Origin: Catellicoccus marimammalium
GTDB lineage: Bacteria; Bacillota; Bacilli; Lactobacillales; Catellicoccaceae
NCBI RefSeq assembly: GCF_965139335.1
Contig: NZ_CBCSEL010000004.1
Reading direction: 5' to 3' (one strand)
Length of the DNA: 64,000 nt
A model generated the notes under the pieces. That model searched no databases. It was not told the origin of the DNA and saw only the letters and a program-made list of their open reading frames with translations. Each line of letters opens with the position of its first letter. The first letter of the stretch is position 1. Position numbers and translations under genes: made by a program. Below are positions 9,396-17,784 of this stretch, piece by piece.

Positions 9396-10070
9396 ATGAC
9401 AAATCAGGGTAAGAAAAAAATAGGGTATTATGTGAAACGTTTCTGTTTCATTCTCATCTTACTTCTATTATTTGCAATTGGTTTAATTTTTATTTTTAAT
9501 GAACCAATCAAACAATATCTTGTGCGTTCCATGACTCAAGAAGTGATTCAACAAGCACCTAAAGATAAAGACAACAAAAAGAAAAAGAACAAACCAAGTT
9601 TTGATTTTTCAGATGTGAAAGAAGTAACTTTACAAGATGTAGCAAAGGAACGAGCACACTTAAAGAAAAATATTTCATCGATGAACTATCTAGGTATTAT
9701 TGATATTCCAAGTGTACATATCAATTTACCAATCTTAGAAGGAGTAAGTAACAGTGTTTTAAGTAGTGGTGCAGGAACGATGAAGCCCAATCAAAAAATG
9801 GGGACTGGAAACTACGCTCTTGCTTCCCACAATATGAATGACCAGACTACACTTTTTTCTCCGTTGGTGAACTTGCAAAAAGGAGCTAAAATTTATTTAA
9901 AAAATTCAAAACATACCTATGTTTATAAAGCAGAATCGATTCGTTATATCTCACCAAAAGATACGCAAGTAATTGCTAATCATGGAGAAAAAGAAATTAC
10001 ATTAATTACTTGTAATACTTCAGGTGACCAACGCTTATGCATTCAAGGACCACTAATTGCGACAGAATAA
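9396..10070 (+). CDS. srtA: class A sortase
   Basis: Membrane transpeptidase that cuts LPXTG-type sorting signals and joins surface proteins to the wall. 224 residues: a basic N-terminus, one membrane segment (about 16-35), a Lys-rich linker (about 55-70), then the sortase barrel. The catalytic residues are visible: His145 in LASHNMND, Cys206 in LITCNTSG and Arg213 in DQRLCI. ATG 9396 follows AAGGGGGAATCAT. An upstream in-frame extension lacks a ribosome site. Transcribed rightwards and closed by a terminator shared with murB. No LPXTG substrate is seen in this window. Confidence 0.96.
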   Translation: MTNQGKKKIGYYVKRFCFILILLLLFAIGLIFIFNEPIKQYLVRSMTQEVIQQAPKDKDNKKKKNKPSFDFSDVKEVTLQDVAKERAHLKKNISSMNYLGIIDIPSVHINLPILEGVSNSVLSSGAGTMKPNQKMGTGNYALASHNMNDQTTLFSPLVNLQKGAKIYLKNSKHTYVYKAESIRYISPKDTQVIANHGEKEITLITCNTSGDQRLCIQGPLIATE

Positions 10071-10071
10071 A

Positions 10072-10098
10072 AAAGGCCTCCAATTTTGGAGGTCTTTT
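10072..10098. terminator. bidirectional terminator between srtA and murB
   Basis: Inverted repeat GGCCTCCAA / TTGGAGGTC (arms 10075-10083 and 10086-10094, one G-U pair) with A-run before and T-run after, lying between the convergent ends of srtA and murB. Confidence 0.9.
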
Positions 10099-10103
10099 AT
10101 TCT

Positions 10104-11003
10104 TTATTCTTCACCAATGATGCGAACTTCTGTTTCTAATTCCACATCAAATTTTTCTTTCACTACTTCTTGGATATGATGAATTAATTGAATGTAATCT
10201 GTCGCTGTTGCATGATCGATATTAACAATAAATCCTGCATGCTTAGTAGATACTTGCGCTCCACCAATTTGATATCCTTGTAATCCAGCTTCGATAATTA
10301 AAGGACCTGTATAATGCCCTTTTGGACGTTTAAATACACTACCACAAGATGGATATTCTAATGGTTGTTTACTTTCACGTAAATCTGTTAATTCTGCCAT
10401 TTTTTCAGCAATTACTGGATAAGATCCAGCTTCTAAATCAAAACTAGCAGATAAAACAATGGCTTTTTGCTGTTGTAATGCACTATGACGATAAGAGAAA
10501 GATAAGTCTTCTTTCGTCCAAGTAGTAATCGTTCCATCTTCTAACATCACATCAATGGCAGATAAGACATCTTTGATTTCTCCGCCATAAGCTCCAGCGT
10601 TCATATACACCGCACCACCGATGCTTCCTGGAATACCGCAAGCAAATTCTAATCCAGATAATGATGCATCTAAGGCTTTTTTCGTTACATCAATCAATTT
10701 TGCTCCTGATTCTGCAACGATACGTTGGTTTTCTACAACTACCTCGGCCATCTCTGATAATAAAATAACAATTCCTCGAATACCACTATCACGAACAATT
10801 AAATTACTCGCATTTCCTAAGACTTGCCAAGAAATCCCTTCCATATTGGCATAATGAACGACTTCTTTTAATTCTTGGCGATTTTTAGGAAAAACAAGTG
10901 CATCCGCAGGCCCGCCTGTTTTGGTATACGTATAATTTGCTAAAGGTTCATCTACGAGAATTTTTAATTCTGGTAGTGTATTTTGCATTTTTTTTGTATC
11001 CAT
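10104..11003 (-). CDS. murB: UDP-N-acetylenolpyruvoylglucosamine reductase
   Basis: FAD enzyme that reduces UDP-GlcNAc-enolpyruvate to UDP-MurNAc, the second committed step of peptidoglycan synthesis. The 299-residue protein has the flavin-binding segments LGNASNLIVRDSGIRG and GIPGSIGGAVYMNAGAYGGE, the catalytic Ser region in YPSCGSVFKRP, and a C-terminal Glu region. Start ATG 11003 has AGGAGGAAC upstream. Convergent with srtA and divergent from the exonuclease III gene. Confidence 0.97.
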   Translation of the reverse strand: MDTKKMQNTLPELKILVDEPLANYTYTKTGGPADALVFPKNRQELKEVVHYANMEGISWQVLGNASNLIVRDSGIRGIVILLSEMAEVVVENQRIVAESGAKLIDVTKKALDASLSGLEFACGIPGSIGGAVYMNAGAYGGEIKDVLSAIDVMLEDGTITTWTKEDLSFSYRHSALQQQKAIVLSASFDLEAGSYPVIAEKMAELTDLRESKQPLEYPSCGSVFKRPKGHYTGPLIIEAGLQGYQIGGAQVSTKHAGFIVNIDHATATDYIQLIHHIQEVVKEKFDVELETEVRIIGEE

Positions 11004-11098
11004 AGATGTTCCTCCTGTATGATAAAGTCATAATCATTATAGCATCTTTTTACGAAAGAAATAGAACATTATTAAGAAAAAAGAAAGGAGTTTTTGGG

Positions 11099-11860
11099 AT
11101 GAAATTTATTTCTTGGAATGTAAATGGATTACGTGCCGCAGTGAAAAAAGGATTTTTGGATGTTTTTAACCAATTAGATGCTGACTTCTTTTGTTTACAA
11201 GAAACAAAATTACAAGAAGGACAGATTGACCTTCCTTTAGAAGGATACACACAATATTGGAATTATGCAGAGAAAAAAGGTTATTCAGGTACAGCGATTT
11301 TTGCTAAACAACCTGCTCTATCAGTTCAATATGGCTTAGGAATTGAAGAATTAGATCATGAAGGTCGTTTAATCACTTTAGAATATCCAGAATTTTATTT
11401 AGTCACTTGCTACACACCAAATGCACAAAGCGAATTAAAACGAATTGATTTTCGTTTACAGTGGGAAGCTGCCTTTCGTGAATATTTACATCAATTGGAT
11501 GAAAAAAAACCCGTCATTATTTGTGGTGATTTAAACGTAGCACACCAAAATATCGACTTAAAAAATTGGCGTCCTAACCGAGGAAAAGCTGGGTTTAGTG
11601 ATGAAGAACGAAATGCGTTCACTGAATTATTAAACACTGGATTTACCGATACTTTCCGTTACTTATATCCAGAAACTACTGGCGTTTATTCTTGGTGGAG
11701 TTATCGTTTCCATGCTAGAGAAAATAATGCTGGTTGGCGAATTGATTATTTCTTGGTTTCTAATCGTTTACAAAAAGATATTCAAGAGGCATGTATTTAT
11801 ACCGATATTTTAGGAAGCGACCATTGTCCAGTAGGTTTAACCTTAGACCATATCGACTAG
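11099..11860 (+). CDS. exoA: exodeoxyribonuclease III / AP endonuclease
   Basis: Cuts DNA at abasic sites and trims 3' ends in base-excision repair. 253 residues with the family motifs in order: SWNVNGLRAAVKKGF, LQETKLQEGQ (metal Glu), CGDLNVAHQNIDLKN, and the C-terminal GSDHCPVGL with the catalytic His. The start at 11099 follows AAAGGAG; a longer frame of 31 codons upstream has no ribosome site. It works in the same pathway as ung about 2 kb away. Confidence 0.97.
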   Translation: MKFISWNVNGLRAAVKKGFLDVFNQLDADFFCLQETKLQEGQIDLPLEGYTQYWNYAEKKGYSGTAIFAKQPALSVQYGLGIEELDHEGRLITLEYPEFYLVTCYTPNAQSELKRIDFRLQWEAAFREYLHQLDEKKPVIICGDLNVAHQNIDLKNWRPNRGKAGFSDEERNAFTELLNTGFTDTFRYLYPETTGVYSWWSYRFHARENNAGWRIDYFLVSNRLQKDIQEACIYTDILGSDHCPVGLTLDHID

Positions 11861-11867
11861 CGATATA

Positions 11868-11900
11868 TCAAAAAAGAGCGTTAACACGCTCTTTTTTTCT
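11868..11900. terminator. bidirectional terminator after exoA
   Basis: Stem GAGCGT (11876-11881) with ACGCTC (11886-11891), extended by an A-run on one side and a run of seven T on the other. Lies between the convergent ends of exoA and tsaE. Confidence 0.88.
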
Positions 11901-11914
11901 ATTATATCTTCAAT

Positions 11915-11933
11915 CGTGTCACCTATCGACACG
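11915..11933. repeat. inverted repeat CGTGTC-N7-GACACG around the tsaE stop
   Basis: Arms 11915-11920 and 11928-11933. The loop contains the tsaE stop codon. There is no T-run, so it is not an ordinary terminator. The 3' arm resembles the dispersed GACACG element seen in several other genes here. Confidence 0.6.
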
Positions 11934-12384
11934 CTTCAATTTTTTCTTTCATTGCTTTTAGTTCTGGAGTTTCTGTCCCTTTAATATTCACTGCCAATTC
12001 TCGGTCTTCTCCTTGACCTCGACGTAGCTCCAATTGCAAATAAGAATCAGGTAACAAATCTACAATTTGTTCTCCCCACTCGATAATACATAGGCCATCT
12101 CCTAAAAGATATTCATCCAATCCTAGATCAAACGCATCTTCTAGACGATAAACATCCATATGATAAAGAGGGATTCTCCCTTCTTCGTATTCACGAATCA
12201 GTGTATAGGTAGGACTTTTAATCATGGTGTGAATGCCTAATCCTTTTCCAATTCCTTTCGTTAGGGTGGTCTTTCCGGCACCTAAATCTCCTGTCAAAAC
12301 AATGACTTGTCCAGGAAGTGCTTGTTCACCAATAATTTCTCCAATTTTTTCTGTTTCCTCAACGGTTCTTAATTTCACTGTCAT
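11923..12384 (-). CDS. tsaE: tRNA threonylcarbamoyladenosine biosynthesis ATPase TsaE
   Basis: ATPase subunit of the TsaB/TsaD/TsaE complex that makes t6A37 on ANN-reading tRNAs. Walker A is VLTGDLGAGKTTLTKG; a family-typical SPTYTLIREYE, HMDVYRLED and IIEWGEQI follow. About 153 residues. ATG 12384 is preferred over an ATG three codons earlier because AAGGAT lies seven bases upstream of it. The start region overlaps the end of pta by 26 bases. The stop codon lies inside a CGTGTC-N7-GACACG inverted repeat. Confidence 0.94.
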   Translation of the reverse strand: MTVKLRTVEETEKIGEIIGEQALPGQVIVLTGDLGAGKTTLTKGIGKGLGIHTMIKSPTYTLIREYEEGRIPLYHMDVYRLEDAFDLGLDEYLLGDGLCIIEWGEQIVDLLPDSYLQLELRRGQGEDRELAVNIKGTETPELKAMKEKIEACR

Positions 12385-13384
12385 TTGCTTCATCCTTATC
12401 CATTAATGCTTGCATTGCTGTAATTAAGCTTACTTTATATACGTCATTCGTGCAAGCACCACGTGATAAATCAGAAATTGGTTTGTTTAAGCCTTGTAAA
12501 ATAGGTCCAATCGCATCAAAACCACCTAGACGTTGAGCAATTTTATAACCAATGTTTCCTGATTGTAATTCTGGGAAGACAAAGACTGTACATTTCCCAG
12601 CAATTTTAGAATCTGGATATTTTAAATCTGCAACCGTCTTATCATAAGCGGCGTCAAATTGAATTTCTCCTTCAAAAATGGCATTTGGATCTTGATTTTT
12701 TTCTTTAATAATTTCCAAAGCTTCTTTCACTTTATCAACAGCAGGTCCTGAACCTGAACCATTTGTGGAATAACTTAACATAGCCACACGAGGAGGAATT
12801 CCTAATGATTCTGCTGTTTTAGCTGTTTCCATTGCAATTTCTGCCAATAAAGGAGCATCTGGATCCACATTAATCGCACAATCAGAAAATAGATAGCGTT
12901 CTTGGTCCCCACGTCCACGTAAAAGTAGAAAAGCTCCACTGGTTCGTTTTACTCCTGGTTTAGTTTTAATAATTTGTAAGGCGGGACGAACGGTATCTCC
13001 TGTTGAGTGTATCGCTCCACTGACCATACCATCTACAATGCCCATGTAAGTTAACATTGTACCAAAGTAGTTTACATCTTGAACTAATTCTCTTGCTTCT
13101 TCTTTAGTAATTTTACCATTACGACGAGTAAATAAAGTATCAATCATTTCTTCTAAACGAGGATAAGTTTTTGGATTGATAAATTCAATTTCATCAATTA
13201 ACACACCACAACGATAAGCAATCGGTTCAATTTCTTCTTTATCCCCTAATAATACTGGTTGAATTAAGTGTTCTGCTTGTAGACGTGCACAAGCTTTAAT
13301 AATTCGTTCATCTGTTGCTTCGGGAAAAACTAAGCGTACATTTTGATCTTTTAATTTCATTTTTAATTGTTCAAAAAAGTCCAT
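12359..13384 (-). CDS. pta: phosphate acetyltransferase
   Basis: Interconverts acetyl-CoA and acetyl phosphate, the entry to ATP production by acetate kinase. 341 residues, beginning MDFFEQLKMKLKDQNVRLVF, with PEATDERI, VSGAIHSTGDTVRPAL, and the C-terminal substrate region FPELQSGNIGYKIAQRLGG and GPILQGLNKPISDLSRG. Start ATG 13384 has GAGGAAC upstream. No acetate kinase gene is in the window. It overlaps tsaE, so acetate metabolism and tRNA modification share a message. Confidence 0.96.
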   Translation of the reverse strand: MDFFEQLKMKLKDQNVRLVFPEATDERIIKACARLQAEHLIQPVLLGDKEEIEPIAYRCGVLIDEIEFINPKTYPRLEEMIDTLFTRRNGKITKEEARELVQDVNYFGTMLTYMGIVDGMVSGAIHSTGDTVRPALQIIKTKPGVKRTSGAFLLLRGRGDQERYLFSDCAINVDPDAPLLAEIAMETAKTAESLGIPPRVAMLSYSTNGSGSGPAVDKVKEALEIIKEKNQDPNAIFEGEIQFDAAYDKTVADLKYPDSKIAGKCTVFVFPELQSGNIGYKIAQRLGGFDAIGPILQGLNKPISDLSRGACTNDVYKVSLITAMQALMDKDEANDSEIKNR

Positions 13385-13405
13385 GATTGTTCCTCACTTT
13401 ATCTC

Positions 13406-14065
13406 TTAATATTCTGGTAATTGCCACTGAATAGGGACACGTTTACTATCCGCTAATTTTTGATTTGCCTTGGAAAATGGATGTGAACCAAAAAAACCAC
13501 GGTAGGCAGAAAGTGGACTGGGATGTGGTGTAGCAATCACATAATGTTTTTCTTCATCAATCAAAGCTCTTTTATTTAACGCTTGCCGACCAAATAAAAG
13601 AAAAACAATTGGCTTTTCGGATTGATTCAAAGCTTCCAATACATGATCAGTAAAAGTTTCCCATCCTTTTTGTTGGTGCGAATTTGCTTCTCCTTTACGT
13701 ACAGTTAATACTGTATTTAATAATAAAACTCCTTGTTTAGCCCAAGAAACTAATTCTCCATGAGAAACCGGTTCAATCGCTAAATCTTCATATAATTCCT
13801 TATAAATATTTTGTAAAGAAGGAGGAAGTTTTCGTCCCTTTTGAATCGAAAAACTTAGTCCTTGTGCTTGTCCTTCTCCGTGATAGGGATCTTGTCCTAA
13901 TAAAACGACTTTTACTTCATCGTAAGGAGTATAAGCAAAGGCTTGAAAAATTTTTTCTTTTGGTGGAAATACGGAGTAACAACGATATTCTTCTGTTAAA
14001 TATTGTGCTAACAATTGAAAATACGGTTGTTTCATCTCTTCTTGAATAAATGTTGACCAATCCAT
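13406..14065 (-). CDS. ung: uracil-DNA glycosylase (family 1)
   Basis: Removes uracil from DNA. The 219-residue protein has the water-activating motif GQDPYHGEGQAQGLSFS (about residue 62 on), and the DNA-intercalating HPSPLSAYRGFFGSHPFSKAN near residues 185-205. Start ATG 14065 has GGAGGACTAATT upstream. Its stop is 21 bases before pta, so it probably leads the pta-tsaE message. Confidence 0.97.
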   Translation of the reverse strand: MDWSTFIQEEMKQPYFQLLAQYLTEEYRCYSVFPPKEKIFQAFAYTPYDEVKVVLLGQDPYHGEGQAQGLSFSIQKGRKLPPSLQNIYKELYEDLAIEPVSHGELVSWAKQGVLLLNTVLTVRKGEANSHQQKGWETFTDHVLEALNQSEKPIVFLLFGRQALNKRALIDEEKHYVIATPHPSPLSAYRGFFGSHPFSKANQKLADSKRVPIQWQLPEY

Positions 14066-14067
14066 AA

Positions 14068-14634
14068 TTAGTCCTCCGTATAAAAATGCATATAAGCGTA
14101 AGGATGATTTGAAATCTCTTTTTCCTTATGGCAAATAAAGCCAATGGACTCATATAATTTACGTGCTCGCGGATTTTGAAAATCAACATTTAAAGCTACG
14201 GTTGCGTAGCCTTTTTCTCTTGCTACTTCGATTTGATCTTCAAGCAATCTTGTACCGATTCCTTTTCCACGCCAAGCTGTGTCGACCGACACGCTATCGA
14301 TATACCAATCTTTTCCTTCACATTCAGACTCCCAAAATAGAGGCTCAAATGGAATCTTTTCTTCCTCCAATACTTGCGCCCATCCTTGGTCAATGTCTTT
14401 TTCTTCTGTTGCTGGATAACCCACTGCTACACCAATAATTTTCTTTTCTTCTTCCAAAAGACGAACTCGTTGATAAAAATAGCGATATCCCTCTTTGGTA
14501 CAAGCTTGACATAAATATTGGAAGACTGATGCCTCTCCCCATGTCTGTAATAAAGGGAGTTCCATATCTTTAAAAATTGTCATTAAAAGATAAGCATAGG
14601 CTGGAATATCCTTTTTTGTTGCTGTTCGAATCAT
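14068..14634 (-). CDS. GNAT family N-acetyltransferase
   Basis: Acetyl-CoA-dependent acetyltransferase of unknown substrate. 188 residues. The acetyl-CoA-binding motif is WRGKGIGTRLLEDQIEVAREKG (split as WRGKGIGTRLL then the helix), preceded by the strand YIDSVSVDT and followed by NPRARKLYESIGF. Start ATG 14634 has AAGGAGGAAATATA upstream. It ends two bases before ung. One copy of the dispersed palindrome (14279-14292) falls in the codons for VSVDT. Confidence 0.88.
   Translation of the reverse strand: MIRTATKKDIPAYAYLLMTIFKDMELPLLQTWGEASVFQYLCQACTKEGYRYFYQRVRLLEEEKKIIGVAVGYPATEEKDIDQGWAQVLEEEKIPFEPLFWESECEGKDWYIDSVSVDTAWRGKGIGTRLLEDQIEVAREKGYATVALNVDFQNPRARKLYESIGFICHKEKEISNHPYAYMHFYTED
14279..14292. 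repeat. dispersed palindrome copy: GTGTCG-AC-CGACAC
   Basis: Six-base arms around a two-base centre inside the acetyltransferase gene. Its flanks (AAGCT before, G after) match the copy in mutS2 at 25961-25975. Confidence 0.7.
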
Positions 14635-14686
14635 TATATTTCCTCCTTATCTGCCCAGTTCTATCATACCATGAATATTTTTGTTT

Positions 14687-14702
14687 TTGAAACCGTTATC
14701 AA
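14687..14702. promoter_or_regulatory. candidate CcpA cre box
   Basis: TTGAAACCGTTATCAA fits the cre consensus WTGNNARCGNWWWCAW with one mismatch. It lies in the divergent region between the acetyltransferase and the CLC gene, just upstream of the CLC promoter, so it may control either gene. Called by consensus only. Confidence 0.45.
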
Positions 14703-14734
14703 ATAGAATTTTTGGGTTATTTTAATATTTTCAA

Positions 14735-14743
14735 TGATATAAT
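14735..14743 (+). promoter_or_regulatory. extended -10 promoter for the CLC gene
   Basis: TGATATAAT is a perfect -10 hexamer with the TGn extension, 28 bases before the CLC start codon. No good -35 hexamer is seen, as expected for an extended -10 promoter. Confidence 0.6.
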
Positions 14744-14771
14744 GAAAATAGTGAAAAAGAAAGGAGTTTTT

Positions 14772-16070
14772 ATGAAAAAAAGTATTGAACGTACCTTTGC
14801 TAGCATTTGGAATATTTTCTTATATATGCTGCAATGGACAATTATCTGTAGTATTATTAGTGTCATCGTTGGTTGTCTTGTAGCCTTTTTCCTTATTACT
14901 TTGGAAAAATGTATCGGTATTCGAAATGAGCATACATGGATTGTTTTATTTTTACCGGTTGTCGGAGGAATTTTTTCTTACTTATATAATTATCATGGAA
15001 AAGGTGCAGGCGGTGGAAATAACTTAGTCATTCGTGCAGCTTCTGGATCTGATGAATATGTACCTTTGCGTTTGGTACCTTTAACAATGTTCGGAACAAT
15101 TTTTACTCATTTAACTGGGGGTTCTGTAGGTCGTGAAGGAACAGCTACGCAAATGGGTGGAACCATTGCTTACCATATCAGTCGTCTTTTTAAAATTACA
15201 GAAGTGGAAAAAGAATGGATTATTATGTGTGGGATCAGTGCTGGCTTTTCTGCCGTTTTTGGTACTCCTTTAGCAGGAACATTATTTGCTTTAGAAGTCC
15301 TTGTTATTGGTCGCATGCGTGTAGAAGCTTTATTCCCTGTCTTTTTAAGTGGATTTTTAGCAAATATTGTTGCAGAATCCTTCCCTGTGCACCACGCTCA
15401 TTATGTGATGGGACCTGTGCCAGAATTATCTTTTATGTTAATTGTTAAATTAATTATTTGTTGTATTTTCTTTGGCTTTTTAGGTTTTTGCTTTGAAAAA
15501 GGCGTTCAATTAGTCAAAGGATTTTATACCAAACTATTAAAAAATCCTGTGTTAGTGAATATTGTTGGGGGTATGGTCGTAGTCACTTTAGCGATTATCC
15601 TACATACAGGACGTTACTTAAGTTTAAGCTTACCTATGCTATCTGAAGCTTTTACCGGACAAGCTCATCCTTTAGACTTTTTAGGTAAATTAGTCTTTAC
15701 TGTTTTAAGTTTAGGAAGTGGATTCCAAGGGGGAGAAGTGACTCCTTTATTTGGGATTGGTGCTACTGCAGGAAGTTTCTTAAATCAATGGATGGATTTA
15801 CCGATTGGCTTTATGGCAGCTATTGGTTTTGTTGGCGTGTTTGCGGCCGCAACGAATACTCCTATTACTTGTTTTGTTATGGGAATTGAATTATTCGGTG
15901 CGCAAGGAGCAACTTACTTATTATTCGTTACTATTTTAAGTTATATGCTTTCTGGTCATAATGGAATCTATACTTCTCAAAAATTAATTCGTCCTAAATA
16001 TTGGATTGGCCAATCGATTTTGCCTTTAAAACAAAAGAAAAATTGCCATGTCGAAGAGAAAATAAAATAA
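14772..16070 (+). CDS. CLC-family chloride channel/antiporter
   Basis: Multi-pass membrane protein of the CLC superfamily, 432 residues, with about ten or more hydrophobic helices. It has GREGTATQMGG in place of the usual GREGP segment (gating Glu kept), FGTPLAGTLFALE, and GSGFQGGEVTPLFGIGA corresponding to the GxFxP region. The first selectivity motif, normally GSGIPE, is replaced by GAGGGNNLVIRA, so the usual chloride-coordinating Ser is not evident. It may move chloride, fluoride or another anion. Start ATG 14772 follows AAAGGAG. It has its own promoter and terminator. Confidence 0.9.
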   Translation: MKKSIERTFASIWNIFLYMLQWTIICSIISVIVGCLVAFFLITLEKCIGIRNEHTWIVLFLPVVGGIFSYLYNYHGKGAGGGNNLVIRAASGSDEYVPLRLVPLTMFGTIFTHLTGGSVGREGTATQMGGTIAYHISRLFKITEVEKEWIIMCGISAGFSAVFGTPLAGTLFALEVLVIGRMRVEALFPVFLSGFLANIVAESFPVHHAHYVMGPVPELSFMLIVKLIICCIFFGFLGFCFEKGVQLVKGFYTKLLKNPVLVNIVGGMVVVTLAIILHTGRYLSLSLPMLSEAFTGQAHPLDFLGKLVFTVLSLGSGFQGGEVTPLFGIGATAGSFLNQWMDLPIGFMAAIGFVGVFAAATNTPITCFVMGIELFGAQGATYLLFVTILSYMLSGHNGIYTSQKLIRPKYWIGQSILPLKQKKNCHVEEKIK

Positions 16071-16074
16071 AACA

Positions 16075-16106
16075 AAAAGAAGCTCCCAAAATTGGGAGCT
16101 TCTTTT
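16075..16106. terminator. bidirectional terminator between the CLC gene and ldh
   Basis: Long perfect stem GAAGCTCCCAA (16079-16089) and TTGGGAGCTTC (16092-16102), A-rich before and T-rich after, between two convergent genes. Confidence 0.92.
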
Positions 16107-16123
16107 ATATAGATAGACACAAA

Positions 16124-17068
16124 TTAACGAACTGAATCTAATACTTCACGTAATTCTGAAGCTGATTTATGTAATTGTGCTTTTTCTTCATCAGTGATGT
16201 GTAATTCAACAATACGTTCAACACCGTTTTCAGTAACGATTGCTGGAATACCTGTGTAGATATCTTCTAATCCGTATTGACCTTCGAAGTATGCAGATAC
16301 TGGTAAGATTGCATGTTCGTCGTTTAAGATTGCTTTAACAACACGAGCAGTACTTAAACCGATACCGAAGTTTGTGTAACCTTTACGGTCGATGATGTAG
16401 TAAGCTGCATCACGTACAGCAACGTACATTTCATCTAAGTCTTCTTTAGTGATTCCTTCGCCGTCTTCGATCATTTGCATGATTGGTTTACCACCAACTG
16501 TAGCGTGTGACCAAACTGCTGTTTCTGAATCTCCGTGTTCACCAATGATGAATGCAGAAACATCACGAGGATCTACGTTTAATTTGTTAGCAACTTGCAT
16601 ACGTAAACGAGTTGAGTCTAAAGATGTACCTGTACCTACTACACGGTTTTGAGGTAATCCTGATTCTTGCCATGCAACGTAAGTTAAAACGTCTACTGGG
16701 TTTGAAGCGATTACTAATACGCCGTCGAATCCTGAATCCATTACTGAACGGATAACAGATTTCATAATTTTAGCGTTTGTATCTACTAATTCTAAACGAG
16801 TTTGACCAGGTTTTTGGTTGATACCAGCAGTTACGATAACTACATCTGCATCTTTACATTCTGAGTAGTCTCCACTTTTCACGCGGCAGTTTCCGTTTGT
16901 GTAAGTAACGCCGTCGAATAAGTCGCGAGCTTCACCTTCTGCTTTGTCTTCGTTTAAGTCTACTAAGACCATTTCATTTAAGATATTTTGGTTTAAGATA
17001 GAGTACGCAATACCAGTTCCTACGAAACCAGTTCCTACGATAACTCCTTTTCTTGAAGTTTTTTTCAT
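16124..17068 (-). CDS. ldh: L-lactate dehydrogenase
   Basis: Reduces pyruvate to L-lactate and regenerates NAD+, the main fermentative step in lactic acid bacteria. 314 residues. NAD-binding loop GTGFVGTG at 12-19, substrate Arg region in TAGINQKPGQTRLEL, and the catalytic His in FIIGEHGDSE near residue 180. ATG 17068 has GAGGTGACTGAA upstream; 22 further in-frame codons have no ribosome site. Codon use is tighter than in its neighbours, fitting high expression. It has its own promoter at 17152-17180. Confidence 0.97.
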   Translation of the reverse strand: MKKTSRKGVIVGTGFVGTGIAYSILNQNILNEMVLVDLNEDKAEGEARDLFDGVTYTNGNCRVKSGDYSECKDADVVIVTAGINQKPGQTRLELVDTNAKIMKSVIRSVMDSGFDGVLVIASNPVDVLTYVAWQESGLPQNRVVGTGTSLDSTRLRMQVANKLNVDPRDVSAFIIGEHGDSETAVWSHATVGGKPIMQMIEDGEGITKEDLDEMYVAVRDAAYYIIDRKGYTNFGIGLSTARVVKAILNDEHAILPVSAYFEGQYGLEDIYTGIPAIVTENGVERIVELHITDEEKAQLHKSASELREVLDSVR

Positions 17069-17151
17069 TTCAGTCACCTCAAAATTTTGTTTTATTTTGA
17101 AAAAGTTACAACCTCTTTGAAAATGATTTTGCAACTCTCAATTACATTTAC

Positions 17152-17180
17152 ATTTTATCACTTTTCTTTTCACTTGTCAT
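17152..17180 (-). promoter_or_regulatory. ldh promoter
   Basis: On the minus strand ATGACA (17180-17175), a 17-base spacer, and TAAAAT (17157-17152). The leader then contains an 8-bp stem AGTTGCAA / TTGTAACT before the ribosome site, possibly stabilising the message. Confidence 0.75.
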
Positions 17181-17235
17181 CGACTTTTTGCAAACCTTTT
17201 CCAAGATATTTTCTTTATTTTGAAAATGAATCGCA

Positions 17236-17263
17236 AAAGAAAAAGAGAGGATTTCTCCTCTCT
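17236..17263 (-). terminator. terminator after folT
   Basis: Minus-strand stem AGAGAGGA / TCCTCTCT (17063-17056 numbering in the 172xx range: arms 17256-17263 and 17244-17251) followed by TTTTCTTTTG. The stem overlaps the folT stop codon. Confidence 0.85.
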
Positions 17264-17780
17264 ATCCATCTATTTCTTTACGCCAACGTGCTAGTGGTAA
17301 GCGACGTAAAATTAAATCTAACGCAATAATTTCTAGTGGTACAGTAATACATTGTTTTAAAATACGCACCGGCATAATGGCTAATAAAGGCATATGATAC
17401 ATCATATAAAGCCAAATTGGTGTCAAAATTAAACGCACAATGACTGCATTTAAAATTACTGCCCAAGCAATATTGGACCATTTTACTTCTCTTTTTCCTA
17501 AAAAGTACCCATAAATAACCCCAGTAATTAAGGCATTTAGAGTAAATCCAAAGAAAAATTGTGCTTTTGGAGCAATCCACATCCCAATAAAATCTGCAGC
17601 TACCGTAGCTACAGGTGTCCAAATTGGACCGAATAAAGCTCCAGTGATCGCTTCTGGAATAAAAGTAAAACTAAACTTCAAAAATTCCGTTTCAATCGAA
17701 ATAAATCGACTAAAAATGACCATGATGGCCACTAATAGAGCCAGTAAGACGATCTTTTTTGTTCTTTTTTTTGTTTTCAT
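17262..17780 (-). CDS. folT: folate ECF transporter S component
   Basis: Substrate-binding membrane subunit that captures folate and docks with the shared ECF energy module, which is not in this window. 172 residues, about six hydrophobic helices. Family-typical stretches are FTFIPEAITGALFGPIW, DFIGMWIAPKAQFFFGFTL and NALITGVIYGYFLG. ATG 17780 follows GGGGGATTACA; an eight-codon upstream extension would start inside the riboswitch. The THF riboswitch directly upstream supports folate as the substrate. It is the last gene after tatD-rnmV-rsmA. Confidence 0.9.
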   Translation of the reverse strand: MKTKKRTKKIVLLALLVAIMVIFSRFISIETEFLKFSFTFIPEAITGALFGPIWTPVATVAADFIGMWIAPKAQFFFGFTLNALITGVIYGYFLGKREVKWSNIAWAVILNAVIVRLILTPIWLYMMYHMPLLAIMPVRILKQCITVPLEIIALDLILRRLPLARWRKEIDG

Positions 17781-17784
17781 TGTA

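Noticed and set aside
13917..14189. 90-codon minus frame across the ung/acetyltransferase junction
   Set aside because: Out of frame with both well-supported genes and without a ribosome site.
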